The notes under the pieces were generated by a model. That model searched no databases and was not told where the DNA came from. It worked only from the letters and a program-made list of their open reading frames with translations. Source: Papaver somniferum (Eukaryota; Streptophyta; Magnoliopsida; Ranunculales; Papaveraceae). From it: a DNA stretch of 64,000 nt. Each line of letters begins with the position of its first letter. Within the stretch, counting starts at the first letter, position 1. This document shows, in pieces, positions 1 to 11,338 of this stretch. Both the position numbers and the translations under genes were made by a program. The stretch is from the NCBI RefSeq assembly GCF_003573695.1, contig NW_020621936.1:14756001-14820000 (forward strand), in the 5' to 3' direction.

Positions 1-1355
1 TCACATACGTGTCTGAAACCATGTCAGAAATATACAAAATTATGATTTTACGATTTTAGCCTTTGTCAAAAATCCACCATCAACACACGACCAATCTAAA
101 ACTTTCTATTCCAACCGACTAAGTTTAAAAAACCCTAATATACTATTCAAGGGTCATAGCCAATCCACGACCTAGATGATTTGATATCAACTTAGCTCTA
201 GCTAATCTGAACTTAGCTCCAGCTACCCTAGTTAAAATATAGTCATGGTTAATATGCTTTGGCCTAATAATTATCCATAGTCGGCCAAGTCCATTAAACC
301 CTAAAAGTAGGAGCAATCCTAACCTAAGTGGTTGGGACAATTAAATCACGACCAGAACTATCAACTCAACCACCCAGGTTGAGATAAAATACTCCACGGC
401 CATTTGAAAGTTATGGCCAATCCCTAATTCTCATGGCCAAGTTGCGCCACTCATGTGCCCTAACCGACCATTATTAAGCCACGACTAAATACACGTTGGC
501 CCAACCGCCATGGTTGGCCACTAAAATGTTACAACGATGTACATGTACCCTGGACATCCATTCCCAAGTCGTGATCCAATTATTTCGGTATCAACCACCA
601 TGGATGGCCCTGAGCATATTAGGCCATTTTTAAGGCCACAACTTGCTAGGCTGATTTTAGCGCCACCCTAGGCCTGGAATATGCCACATGCCACCTTAGG
701 TACAAAATATACCACGACATCTCCAATGGGCCACAAATTGACTTGCTATATCTGTGGCCAAGTTATGTCCCCACCATTCCCATCTTAGCTGTTGTAGCTA
801 AGGCTAAACGTACTAAGCCACTTTAAGGCCTCAGCTTGCCAGGCTAGCGTTAGAGCCATTATAGGCCATGACGTGCCAAACCCTAGCGCCATACTAGGCC
901 ACCCAATGCCATGCTACACCCGTGGCCAAGTTAAGATCTATCTCAATTGTTGTAGTTGAGAAAAAAATACATTAGGCCATGTCTTGGGTCTCATCTTGTT
1001 AGGCTAACTTTAAACACCACTATAGGATATAGCGTGCCAACCCTAACGCTATTTTAAGCCACAACGCCACTTTCTATTTTATCGCCATGATTAGGCCACG
1101 AGTAAATCATGCTACACGTTATGCTACTATTTAGCGCCATATCACATCATGCTAAGTTCACGTCCAAGGCATGGCTTATCAATCTCCATCCTAACTGCCG
1201 CGGGAAAGAGTGGTCATGTTATGCTACTTTTACGCCACTAGCATTCCATGCTAATTTTTAGCATTATAACCAACCGTTAACATTCCAAGTTATTTTCTAG
1301 CAACTTAGGTGTCTACAAGCATGCCACAGAACCTTCTTGGCACCTTAGTTAACCG
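1..1355. repeat. Diverged repeat DNA with degenerate tandem units, no gene
   Basis: No coding sequence is visible. From about 420 to 1150 the same phrases recur in order: a ggccac/ggcctc box, 'cttg(c/t)(c/t)aggct', then 'gccac/gccatt...taggcc' and 'gtgcca'. Good examples begin near 640, 815 and 980, which gives units of roughly 160-180 bases. The units are strongly diverged, so this is an old array or an old LTR with internal repeats. The phrase 'gtggccaag' also occurs just right of element A (20704-20716), so A probably inserted into this same repeat. Bases 1351-1355 (AACCG) are the left target duplication of element A. Confidence 0.5.
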
Positions 1356-2008
1356 TGTTAGAGCATTGCTCGGTCGAACTCGCAAACGTTTCTATCTCAA
1401 GCTTGTTTGTCAAATTTAGTTGTCAAAACTATATGTCTTGATTTCTAGTTTACTTATAGCTAAAGTCTCCGACTAGGATAGTTAAGTGTAGTTGAGCTTC
1501 AGACTCCACCGCGATCATCATATAAAGACGAAGAACTACCCAAGGAACTAGTGGAACTTCATCGACTAAAAGGTATGTGGAGACTTGAACTTATCTATCA
1601 CTCAAAAGTCTATCTACTCTATCTCCTACTCTTGAGACAAAAAGTCGTATAAGTATATAGATTTAAATTATACACATTTTCTATTTCGAGCCGAGGTTAA
1701 CTCGCCTATCTATTTCTCGAAATATGTGTTGGTAAGATTTCTCTTTAGCCAAGTTCATCTTTACTCGTGACGAAAGTCATGTTGACATTTCAATATCTTG
1801 AAAATCGCTTTGATGAAAAATAGTTTGTGAATAAAAACTATATAACATCCTCTAAGAATGTTTCAATGATTGAAGTGTAGAGTTGAGATTATGTAGCCAT
1901 CTTTGGATATAAGCATATATAGTGTGTTCCCACATTAGTGTATAAATCCATGAGTCGGGAACCAAGTGTATGCATATGTGTGTACGAAATTGGTGAAGGA
2001 GACAGGTT

Positions 2009-2220
2009 AAGTATGCGTACCCGTACACATACTAGCGGAAATTCACGTCCGTGGATATCTCTCGAGTTTGGGAATTTACAAACTCTTAACCAGTCACCTT
2101 AAGTATGCGCACCCATACGGATACTGACGGAAGTTTTCTACCCAAGAATTTATGCTGAGGTTGGAAACCAAAACCAACTCAAATCCGGTTGCTTAGGTAC
2201 GCATACCCATACGCATACTT
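2009..2220. promoter_or_regulatory. Three near-palindromic GTATGCGTAC motifs in the LTR of A
   Basis: The copies at 2009-2033, 2101-2125 and 2196-2220 each contain a TATGCG(T/C)AC half site and its inverted partner. The 3' LTR has counterparts at about 10081-10102, 10170-10194 and 10264-10289, the first nearly perfect as an inverted repeat. The position is in the first half of the LTR, probably U3, so a protein-binding or RNA-hairpin role is possible. That role is inference. Confidence 0.55.
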
Positions 2221-2469
2221 AAGCCGGTTACTTTATCAAATCGGTCAGTTCATGAACTTAAACATTTAAATTATAAGGAATACAATCTTTGCAAACCGTG
2301 GCTATAATGTTCATGAATCGATTCAAGTGAATCAAACCGATTTTCTTTCAATTGTGTCTTCCAAAAGATCTAAGCAATTGGACAACTCTTTAACTAGTTC
2401 ATTTGATTCATTTGAACTAGTTATGGTAAAGAAGAATATGGTTGATATGAAAGTGCTCATATGGCTAAC

Positions 2470-4349
2470 TGAAAAAGCGGGGGTCTAACAACACCACCCA
2501 ATATTTCGCTTAGCAATCTGTATGGACAAACTCCAATATACTTTTTATGAGAATCAACTAGACAGTTAGACTCAATCAATAAAAATATATATCAAAGAGT
2601 TTATATCTCAATCTCACGATTTTATCTTTACTCAAGCAAATGGAAATCTGTGAGTCTTTATCAAAGAGAGATAACTTGGACGGAACCAAAGACCAATGTC
2701 CAAGGATCAATCAATATCAATCAACAACCAAAGGTCAGATTTCCAATTGATGATCTTTAACGCACAAGCGGTTTGTCGAGGAATCACAAACAGTGAGACG
2801 AAGATGTTTGTGACTTATTTATCATGCCTATCGGAGAACTCTCACGATCTCAAGCCAATCAATAGATTGTACTCGGATGATAGAAGATGCAAGATCAGAT
2901 CACACAACTACGATAAAAGTATTATCGGTCTGGCTTCACAATCCCAATGAAGTCTTTAAGTCATTAACCTGGTTTTAGAGAAGAAAACCAAAGGTTAAAG
3001 GAGAATCGACTCTAGCGAGCGCACTAGTATCACACAGACGTGTGGGGATTAGTTTTGCACAATGTTAGATGTCTCCTTTATATAGCCTTCAAATCAGGGT
3101 TTTCCTTAGTTACAAAGCAATCTATATTCACCGTTAGATGAAAACCTGATTTAGATTCAAGCTAATATTTCTCAACCGTTAGATCGAAAACTTAGCTTGT
3201 CACATACACTTGGGTAGACGTTTACTGGGTTTGTGAAAACCATGCCCAAAGGTGTACGTGTATGTTGGTTCAACATAGTAACCCAAAAGGTTAACCATAT
3301 GAGAAATTCATATTAACCTAGTTCTTCTTCACCATAACTAGTTCAATTGACTCAAATGAACTAGTTAGAGAGTTGTTCAATTTCTATGAGATCTTATGTA
3401 ACTACACAAGACACAATTGAAACAAAGATGATTCGATTCGATGAATCGGCTCATGAAATTTATAGCCACGTTTGCATAAAGCATTCCTTAGTAATTAAAG
3501 TTTCATGTTCAGAGCACATCTTTAGATCATAACCACTTAAGCTCACAAACAAGTTCGCGGACTTAAGGCAACCGGCAGAGTTTTTCCAAACTCAGCAGAA
3601 AATCTCGGCAAAGAGACTTCCGCCAGTTCGCGGACTAAACACTCAAACGAGTTTTTGGAAAATCCCAGCAGAAATTCTCGGCAAGAGAACTTCCGTTAGT
3701 TCGCGGACTGAGTTCACGGACTGGGTTCGCGGACTTGGCAAAGCCAATTCCTCCGGTTTCTCTCAATCAACAAAGTTCAAAAACTTCGGATTAAGGAATA
3801 CATGGTTATGTAATCTAAACTCTCATTCCAATCATTGAGACATTCTCATAGGACGTTATATAGCCGTTATTCACAGACCGTTTCACGTCAGAACAATTCT
3901 CAAAGTAATTGAAACATTTCATGACTTTCGTCACTAGGTGAAGATAAACTTGATCAAAGCAAAACGCTTTACCAACACACGATTTCGAGAAAAAGATAAG
4001 TAGTGAATACTCAGCTCGAAATGTCAAATGTGTATGATCCAGTCTATATAGCATACGAATTTTTGTCTCATAAGAAGTAGAAGATAAAATAAATAGACTT
4101 TTGAGTGATAGATAAGTTCAAGTTCCCACATACCTTTTTGTTGATGAAGTTCCACAGTTCCTTGAGTAGATCTTCATCGTTGTATGATGAATCACCATGA
4201 AGTCCTTGAGCTCAACTACACTTTTCTATCCTAGTCGGAGACTTAGCTATAATAGACTAAAAATCAAGACTCATAGTTTTGATCACTAACATTGACAAAC
4301 ATGCTTGATATAGCAATGCATGCGAGGTCGACCGAGCTATGTTCTAACA
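2470..4349 (-). mobile_element. Element H: reversed solo LTR of the D subfamily
   Basis: H is a lone LTR in minus orientation inside the 5' LTR of A. It starts TGAAAAAGCGGG and ends GTTCTAACA, the reverse complement of a TGTTAG...TTTTTCA LTR. It is flanked by a perfect five-base duplication CTAAC (2465-2469 and 4350-4354), so it is a separate insertion reduced to one LTR by recombination. It is closest to the LTR at 30205-32599 and shares its AGTTCGCGGACT motif, here at 3551, 3625, 3698, 3711 and 3723. Compared with that LTR it lacks about 530 bases, with the joint near 2767. The only long open frame is chance LTR sequence. Confidence 0.88.
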
Positions 4350-5714
4350 CTAACAATTTGGTTAACTGTTGTGAACCAACTAAGTGTACACGTTTATGTA
4401 CGGTTACTCAAACCTAAATGAAATACATTTCATTTGTGTATAACAAGCTAAGATTCGATCTAACGGTTGAAAGATATTAGATTGAATCTAATCAGGTTTT
4501 CATCTAACTGTGGATATTGAATGCTTTGTTACTAAGCTAACATTGATTACGAACCCTGATTTGAAAACTATATAAAGGAGAACTCTAGCAACTGGGAAAC
4601 CTAATCCCCACACCTCCTGTGTGATACTAGTTGTGTTAGCGAGAGTCGATTCTCCTTTAACCTTAGATTTCTTCTCGAGACCCTGTAGGTTAACGACTTA
4701 AAGACTTCATTGGGATTGTCAAGCCAGACCATACTACTTTTCTTGTAGTTGTGTGATATGATCTTGTTGTATCTATCGTATGAGTACAATCGTAATATTG
4801 GCTTGAGATTGATATCTCCGATACGCAAGATAGAAAAGAACTTACAAACATTTTTGTGTCACCGTTTGTGATTCCGCAATATGTTGTTTCGCTAGTCGAT
4901 TAAGATTATTGTGAGGTGTTCGATAATTCTAGGTTTTTCTTCGGGAATATAAGTCGGGGTTATTGATTGGTTCCTGTTCACCTTGATTTATCAAAAGAAG
5001 GAACAAAACTCGTAGGTATTTCTGTGGGAGACAGATTTATCTATTATCATAGATTTTTCTGTGTGATACCGATTTGTTTATTAAAGTCTTCGACTTTGGG
5101 TCGTAGCAACTCTTAGTTGTTGGTGAGATCGACTAAGGGAATAAAGTGTGTAGTATCCTACTGGGATCAGAGACATAAGGAGCGCAACAATACCTTGCAT
5201 CATGTGAGATTGATTGGGGTTCAAATATAGTCCAGATCGAAGTTAGTTTGTAGCAAGCTAGTGTCTGTAGCGTCTTAATACAGTGTGTGTTCAATCTGGA
5301 CTAGGTCCCGGGGTTTTTCCGCATTTTTGGTTTCCTCGTTAACAAAACTTCCGGTGTCTGTGTTATTTCTTTTCCGCATTATATTTTGTTATATAATTGA
5401 AATATCACAGGTTGTGCGTTGTATCAATCAATTGGTAAATCCAACCTTTGGTTATTGATTGAAATTGATTGATCCTTGAACATTGGTCTTTGGTACGTTC
5501 AAGTTATTTCTCTTGTATTCAATCAGACTCGCATATTTCTATTTGTTTGAGTTGGGATTGAATCGAGAAATCGAGATATAACTCTTTGATATACTTTTTT
5601 ATTAAGATTGAGTATGACTGTCTAGTTGATTCTCTTAAAAGTATATTGGAGTTAGTCGATACAGATTGATAAGGGAAATATTGGGTGAGGTTGTTAGACC
5701 CCCGCTTTTTCAAT

Positions 5715-5726
5715 TGGTATCAGAGC
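5715..5726 (+). other. Primer binding site of element A (initiator tRNA-Met type)
   Basis: TGGTATCAGAGC lies two bases after the LTR end and is the exact complement of the 3' end of plant initiator methionine tRNA. This is the usual primer of Copia elements and fixes the LTR boundary at 5712. Confidence 0.92.
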
Positions 5727-5778
5727 AGGCAAACATGCTAAGACCTCATAAGTCTGTGTTTGAAGCAATCTGATTTTT

Positions 5779-7272
5779 ATGGACGAGTCTATCTCCAATA
5801 ACGTACCAGTTCATAAATTACCAGATGATTTTCAAAGCTTGGATTCACCTGAGAGAACTGTCATATCAAGGTCAGTATCTAAACATTCTCTTAATATAGA
5901 ACCTGTTGAAGTCTGGGAAATACGCCTAGAAGAATAGTTGGATGAACTTTCTGATGAAGGTGATTCAGATATTAATCGATATGTTGATGAGGAAATCTCA
6001 GAGTATATTAAGGTTTTGAATTCATTGGAAAAGAAGAAGATGACAAATTCTCATGTCATACCTCTTCTGACTCCTCTCTATCGAGAAAACAAGAAATTGA
6101 GAAGATGTTACGCAGGTGTTTATGTTTTGAATCGTTCTAACGAATCGATCCTCAAGGATTCTGAGGAAAACCTATGTAAAAAGTCACTTGAATGCGATAA
6201 TCTTTATCAAAAGTATTTTTTGTTAGAAGAGAAACTTGCAGAATCTGAAGCAAGGATTAACTCCCAGCAAAAAAGTTTTGATGACAGAGAAAGTGCTTGT
6301 CTCGCTCGAGAAAAACGCCTTGAGGCTGATTTAGCTGCTGCTCTTGATAACATCAAGATGTTGGAAGATGACTTGAAAAGATTCAATACTAGTTCAAGCA
6401 AATTAACCACTATGCTAGGAGCAAATAAAAATCACCGTGATACACGAGGATTGGGATATAAGGGAATATATGCTCCAAGTATTAGCAAAGAGGTAAAATT
6501 TGTCAAGGACAGTGATTCTTCTCAACAAAAGGTTTCCACTGATGGCAAAAGTGAAATACCTTCACCGGCAGTTAAAGTTCGAAAGAGCAATGTATATCAA
6601 CCTCCAAAGTCAGCACATACAGATCGAGGTCAGAACATTCCTTATGTTTGCTACTATTGTGGAAATAAAGGTCACCTGGAAAGGAGATGTCGTTTCCGTA
6701 TAAGGAATGAGAAACTTCATGATGTTCTTGTTTGGGCATCACAAGAAGTTGTGAAACCAAGATCATATGTCAAGACTAATCCCCTTAACGTTACAGGTTG
6801 TAACTGTCCAACCTTTAGGCAAAGAAATAAGTGATGTGATAAACCTAGTTTTGCCTATAAACGTCATACGAATCCTTTTCACAATCATAATGGTTATCAA
6901 AAGGATAACTTCGTAAAGACGAAGATAAGATCCGATGCTCCCAATTGGAGAAAGACTATCTTGCCAAAGAATAGTCAATCCAATTCTCTTCCAAGAATTC
7001 TAAAACAGAGTAATGGGAAAAAGGTTCTGGTTGTTCCTAAACACACTCAGAAGTGGATACCAAAGAAAGTGAATGATGGTTTGAGTGTGAAAAGGAATGA
7101 TTTTCCAGAGAATTCCATGACTATGGAGAAGGCAGTATCCATGATGTTGGAACTTAACAAGTTCTTTGGAAAGATGGATTTGGATGTGAAAAGTTCTAAA
7201 AGAGATCTCTCTCATGATAATTCAAAAGTCACTTGTGGTAAGCAAGACATTGTTCACCTCAACACAACTTGA
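5779..7272 (+). pseudogene. Copia gag of element A, one frame with two nonsense codons
   Basis: An ATG at 5779 opens a frame of 498 codons to the TGA/TAA region at 7270, broken only by TAG at 5935-5937 and TGA at 6832-6834. Between them the product is rich in charged residues. It has a predicted coiled coil (about 6190-6390) and a retroviral-type zinc knuckle, CYYCGNKGHLERRC, at about 6649-6690, which fits CX2CX4HX4C. The stretch after the second stop continues as a basic tail ending at 7272. Gag normally forms the virus-like particle and packages element RNA. The UBN2-type gag core seen in many Copia elements is not evident, so the N-terminal part may be shortened. TAG reads as a decayed CAG, the expected change at a methylated CHG site. 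No pol frame follows. Confidence 0.75.
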
Positions 7273-9434
7273 TTGTGTTGTAAGTGCATCCTCACCAAGG
7301 AATTCGCTGCTATGTATATGGTGAGGGAAGCACGAGAATTGGGGCACACAGATTATGTTCGGTAAGGCTGTACAATTCGATTGGATTCTTCTAAAAAGGT
7401 ATGTCTATAAACTTGAGTAAGTTTTGTGTTTTTATTCATTTGCTTAGAGTATTTATAATGATCCATGTACCTTTCTTATCGTTCATTTATACCTAACTTG
7501 ATCTGTGTTTAAGGTTCTTAAATGTTTAGGTATGAAAATTGTAGTTCAGGATGTTTGGACTTCATGGTACATATACCAAGTATACATACCATCATTTAAA
7601 ATAAAAATCCAGGGGTTTAGTACGCATACCCGTTTGCATACTTCTCCAGGACACGAAACTTCGTTTGCAAACTCGTATGCATACTGGCCCGTATATGTCG
7701 TTTTTCGGTAAACTTGTTTTGGACGTAACTTCTTCGTCCAAACTCAGAATAACCTCATTCTTTTTGCATTATCTTCCTCTTTAAATTCTATTTAAAATTG
7801 TGATGAGAAATCCTAAATTTGGATGAGTTAAGGTTAGTATTTGTACCGTATCTTGTTTTTGAGTGTTTTGCTCCGTTTCGTCGCACTTGTTCAACTTTTG
7901 TTGGACTTAGGCACTTGGATTATTGGAGTAATTCTCTTCTAAGATCATTTGTAGCATTTAAAAAAATGATGTTGGTGAATCACAAAGAAGGAAGTTCAAG
8001 AATGGGCAGTAGTACGCATTGTTATGAGATTATTGAATGTTCACAATCATCTTATGTGAACTGTGATGCATGGTCTTTAATGACTTTGTATGTTCTTCTT
8101 TGTTAGGAAAATATTTTTTATACGCCTTTGGTAACCACTCTTGGTGTAAATTCGTGCGAAAAATATTGATCCTACCTTCTAAGGGCAAAGATTGTGCTTA
8201 CAATATTAATCTTTATGGTTTTATATATTGCACCTTTTTATGGGATATGTGTGTTTACATCCGTGAACTATGATTGTCCCATACGTGGTCAAAAGTTAAG
8301 TTTGTCACATGTCGATATGCAAATATTGATAAAAGATTGAATGAACTTTTGACAAACAAAAGTTAATCCTTTTATGTATTATGCAAATACTGATGGAAGA
8401 AAGGATGAACTTTTGTTTAACAAAGATTAATTATATGTCATTGTGCAAATAGTGATGAAAGATATAATGAATCTTTGTCTATTCCGCAGTATTGATCTTC
8501 CCTGATCCATATTTATGTAAATATATATTGTGTGGCTCCGTAAGTTCTCTTATGTGAGCATTTCCAACTAGATTAATCATGAATTCTTTTGTGGATAATT
8601 TGGTTGAGTATTCTGATTAAATTAATCATGGGTTTTCTTGTGGTTAGTTTAGTTGAGATTTTTGGATACAAAATCATTTCCTTTGTGATTTTTAGTGTCC
8701 AAAGAAATCCTTCTTTTCACGTAAAAAGTAAGGTCGCTCCCGTTGTTCTTTCGGGAATGACATTTTATGGGGAGAGTTCTTTTTGAACTTGAACTTAATT
8801 TCCATATCTTTGTGGGGAGTGCGGCTGTGGAATATTATAGGGGTTATCTTGTATCGTTATAAACTCCTTGATGAATGCATTTATCTTCGGCTTTATGATT
8901 GCATCTAAACAAGTTGATATGTGCTTTTCTTTGGTCTTGAAGCATCTCCATGGAAATTTCATTAGGATCCCACTAGTTTTCGTACCTTTGCCAATTTTAT
9001 TGACAAAAAGGGGGAGAATTAATGTGTAGTTCACACTACAAATACATATGATTTTCGGATCATTATGTAAGGGGGAGTGGTTTTCATGTTGAGATGAAAG
9101 TATTGACTAAGAGGGAGTGATACATATCACCATAGTATTGTTGTCAAAGTTGTGATACAATTGAACTTTGATGTTGTGTAATAATACTGTGACACTGCAT
9201 AACAATGATTGAGAGCTTTTGTTTTCTCATTGTTATGGATACGGATTTTCAACAATGATGATGCTGAACTTACAACATTTGGAATCATTGGAGTACTTGG
9301 AAGTTACGAAGATTTCGAGTAATGTTGAAGAACCAAGGAGATCATGCATGTGGACGAGAAGCTACAAAGTTTTACTTATTTTGTAATCCATATGTATTGA
9401 TAGTTTTGTCACTAAAATTGACAAAGGGGGAGAT
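7273..9434 (+). other. Internal 3' untranslated region of element A with polypurine tract
   Basis: About 2.2 kb lies between gag and the 3' LTR. It contains no pol motifs in any frame. A near-palindrome of the LTR type (agtacgcatacc...gcatactt) recurs at 7619-7642, with a half copy near 7674-7686. The repeat 'gcaaatantgat(g/a)aaagat' recurs at about 8320, 8385 and 8445. 'Aggggga' boxes occur at 9008, 9070 and 9110. The polypurine tract ACAAAGGGGGAGAT (9421-9434) abuts the 3' LTR. The reversed copy of this region in element D (32600-33221, 54452-55222, 62344-63665) confirms it as a normal part of the family rather than a one-off deletion scar. Confidence 0.75.
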
Positions 9435-10524
9435 TGTTAGAGCATTGCTCGGTCGAACTCGCAAGCTTTGCTATCTCAAGCTTGTTTGTCAAATTTAGTT
9501 GTCAAAACTATATGTCTTGATTTCTAGTCTACATATAGCTAAAGTCTCGGACTAGGATAGTTAAGTGTAATTGAGCTCCAGACTCCACCGCGATCATCAT
9601 ATGAAGATGAAGAACTACTCAAGGAAACAGTGAAACTTCATCGACTAAAAGGTATGTGGAGACTTGAACTTATCTATCACTCAAAAGTATATCTACTCTA
9701 TCTCCTACTCTTGAGACAAAAAGTCGTATAAGTATAGAGATTTCAGTTATACACATTTGCTATTTCGAGTCGAGTTTAACTCGCATATCTATTTCTCGAA
9801 ATATGTGTTGGTAAGCTTTCGCCTTAGCCAAGTTCATCTTTACTCGTGACGAAAGTCATATTGACATTTCAATATCTTGAAAATCGCTTTGATGAAAAAT
9901 ATTTTGTGAATAACAACTATATAACATCCTCTAAGAATGTTTCAATGATTGAAGTGTACAGTTGAGATTATGTAACCATCTTTGGATATAAGCATATATA
10001 GTGTGTTCGCACATCAGTGTATAAATCCATGAACCGGGAACCAAGTGTATGCATATGTGTGTGTACGAAATTGGTGAAGGAATGCGTACCCGTACGCATA
10101 CTGGCGGAAGTTCACGTCCGTGAATATCTGCTGAGTTTGGGAATTGACAAACTCTTAACCAGTCACCTTAAGTATGCGTACACGTACGCATACTGATGGA
10201 AATTTTCTACCCGAGAATTTCTACTGAGGTTGGAAACCAAAACCAACTCAAATCCGGTTGCTTAGGTATGCATACCCGTACGCATACTTAAGCTGGTTAC
10301 TTTATCAAATCGGTCAGTTCATGAACTTAAACACTTAAATGATAAGAAATGCAATCTTTGAAAAACGTGGCTATAATGTTCATGAATCGATTCAAGTGAA
10401 TCAAACCGATTTTGTTTTAATTGTGTCTTCCAAAAGATCTAAGCAATTGAACAACTCTTTAACTAGTTCATTTGAGTCATTTGAACTAGTTGTGGTAAAG
10501 AAGAATATGGTTGATATGAAAGTG

Positions 10525-10978
10525 TGTAGTTGCAGGAAATCCTACACTACACTCCCCATATGATTTCATTATTGATTAGCTCATTTTAGGTTTACACTCT
10601 TAACTTTATTGATTAATTTCTGAATGTCCTTACAAGAAAGATAAAGAAGTCAAGAATGATCTCTGCTCTGAACTTTCTCTCTCCTATTTACTTGTTTCTT
10701 ACTCAAAAAAGATCTCTCCCTCCTGTACAACTCGAATGACTATTTATAAGGAAATACATAGTGGATGACAGCTAATCTGTCCTTTATTTTCGGGTATGGT
10801 TTGCGACATTCTCGCAACCTTACAAATGATAATTTCGCAAGCTCTCTAATTTTCGCAAGACTATCACATCTTTCTCATGATCCTTGCTGACATCGTTTCT
10901 GAAATTGTTCTGCGACGCTATTGTGCATACCATTGATAATTTCGCTGAGAATAATTGTTGCGAGATTCTGATCCTACA
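10525..10978 (-). repeat. 3' LTR of element I
   Basis: It starts TGTAGTTGCAGG and ends ATCCTACA, and pairs with 18896-19351 with few differences. In element orientation (minus) it follows a purine-rich tract at 10979-10999, the complement of TTGCCTCTTCTCATATCTC, which would be the polypurine tract. Confidence 0.88.
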
Positions 10979-11338
10979 TCTTGCCTCTTCTCATATCTCT
11001 CTGCAAAGTAGAGAATGATGTGAGAAATGCCGCAGCTGCTTATCTTTTCATATTCCACATTTATCACACGTACTCTCTCTTCCATTTATTTCTTGACACG
11101 TCTTCTGTAACCGCTACTTTCAACCGCTCACGTCTCTTCGTCTTAATGGTGTTTATTTCTTCGAGTAAATTTTCTTTATTACTCTTCTCCCCCCTCTTTC
11201 CACTTTTCTTTTTACTTTCTCTTCTATTTTTATTCTCTCATCTCTGCAACTCTGTTATTCTTCTGCAAATTCTGCTGCTGTAATTTTTTCTTCCTTCAAT
11301 CTTTTACTTTCTTACATTCCCATACTCTATATTCAAAC

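Larger units (their letters stand above)
1356..5712 (+). repeat. 5' LTR of element A, split by solo LTR H
   Basis: The LTR runs 1356-2469, is interrupted by H, and resumes at 4355. It ends in GCTTTTTCA immediately before the primer site. Three copies of a near-palindrome occur about 90 bases apart at 2009-2033, 2101-2125 and 2196-2220. The consensus is an arm AGTATGCGTAC, two C, then the reverse complement of the arm. The same three positions are occupied in the 3' LTR. No gene is present; open frames here are chance. Confidence 0.88.

Noticed and set aside
2696..2950. An 84-codon frame, with a similar one at 31020-31214, looks like a conserved protein.
   Set aside because: Both lie inside reversed LTRs of the same subfamily; similarity is LTR homology, not coding conservation.
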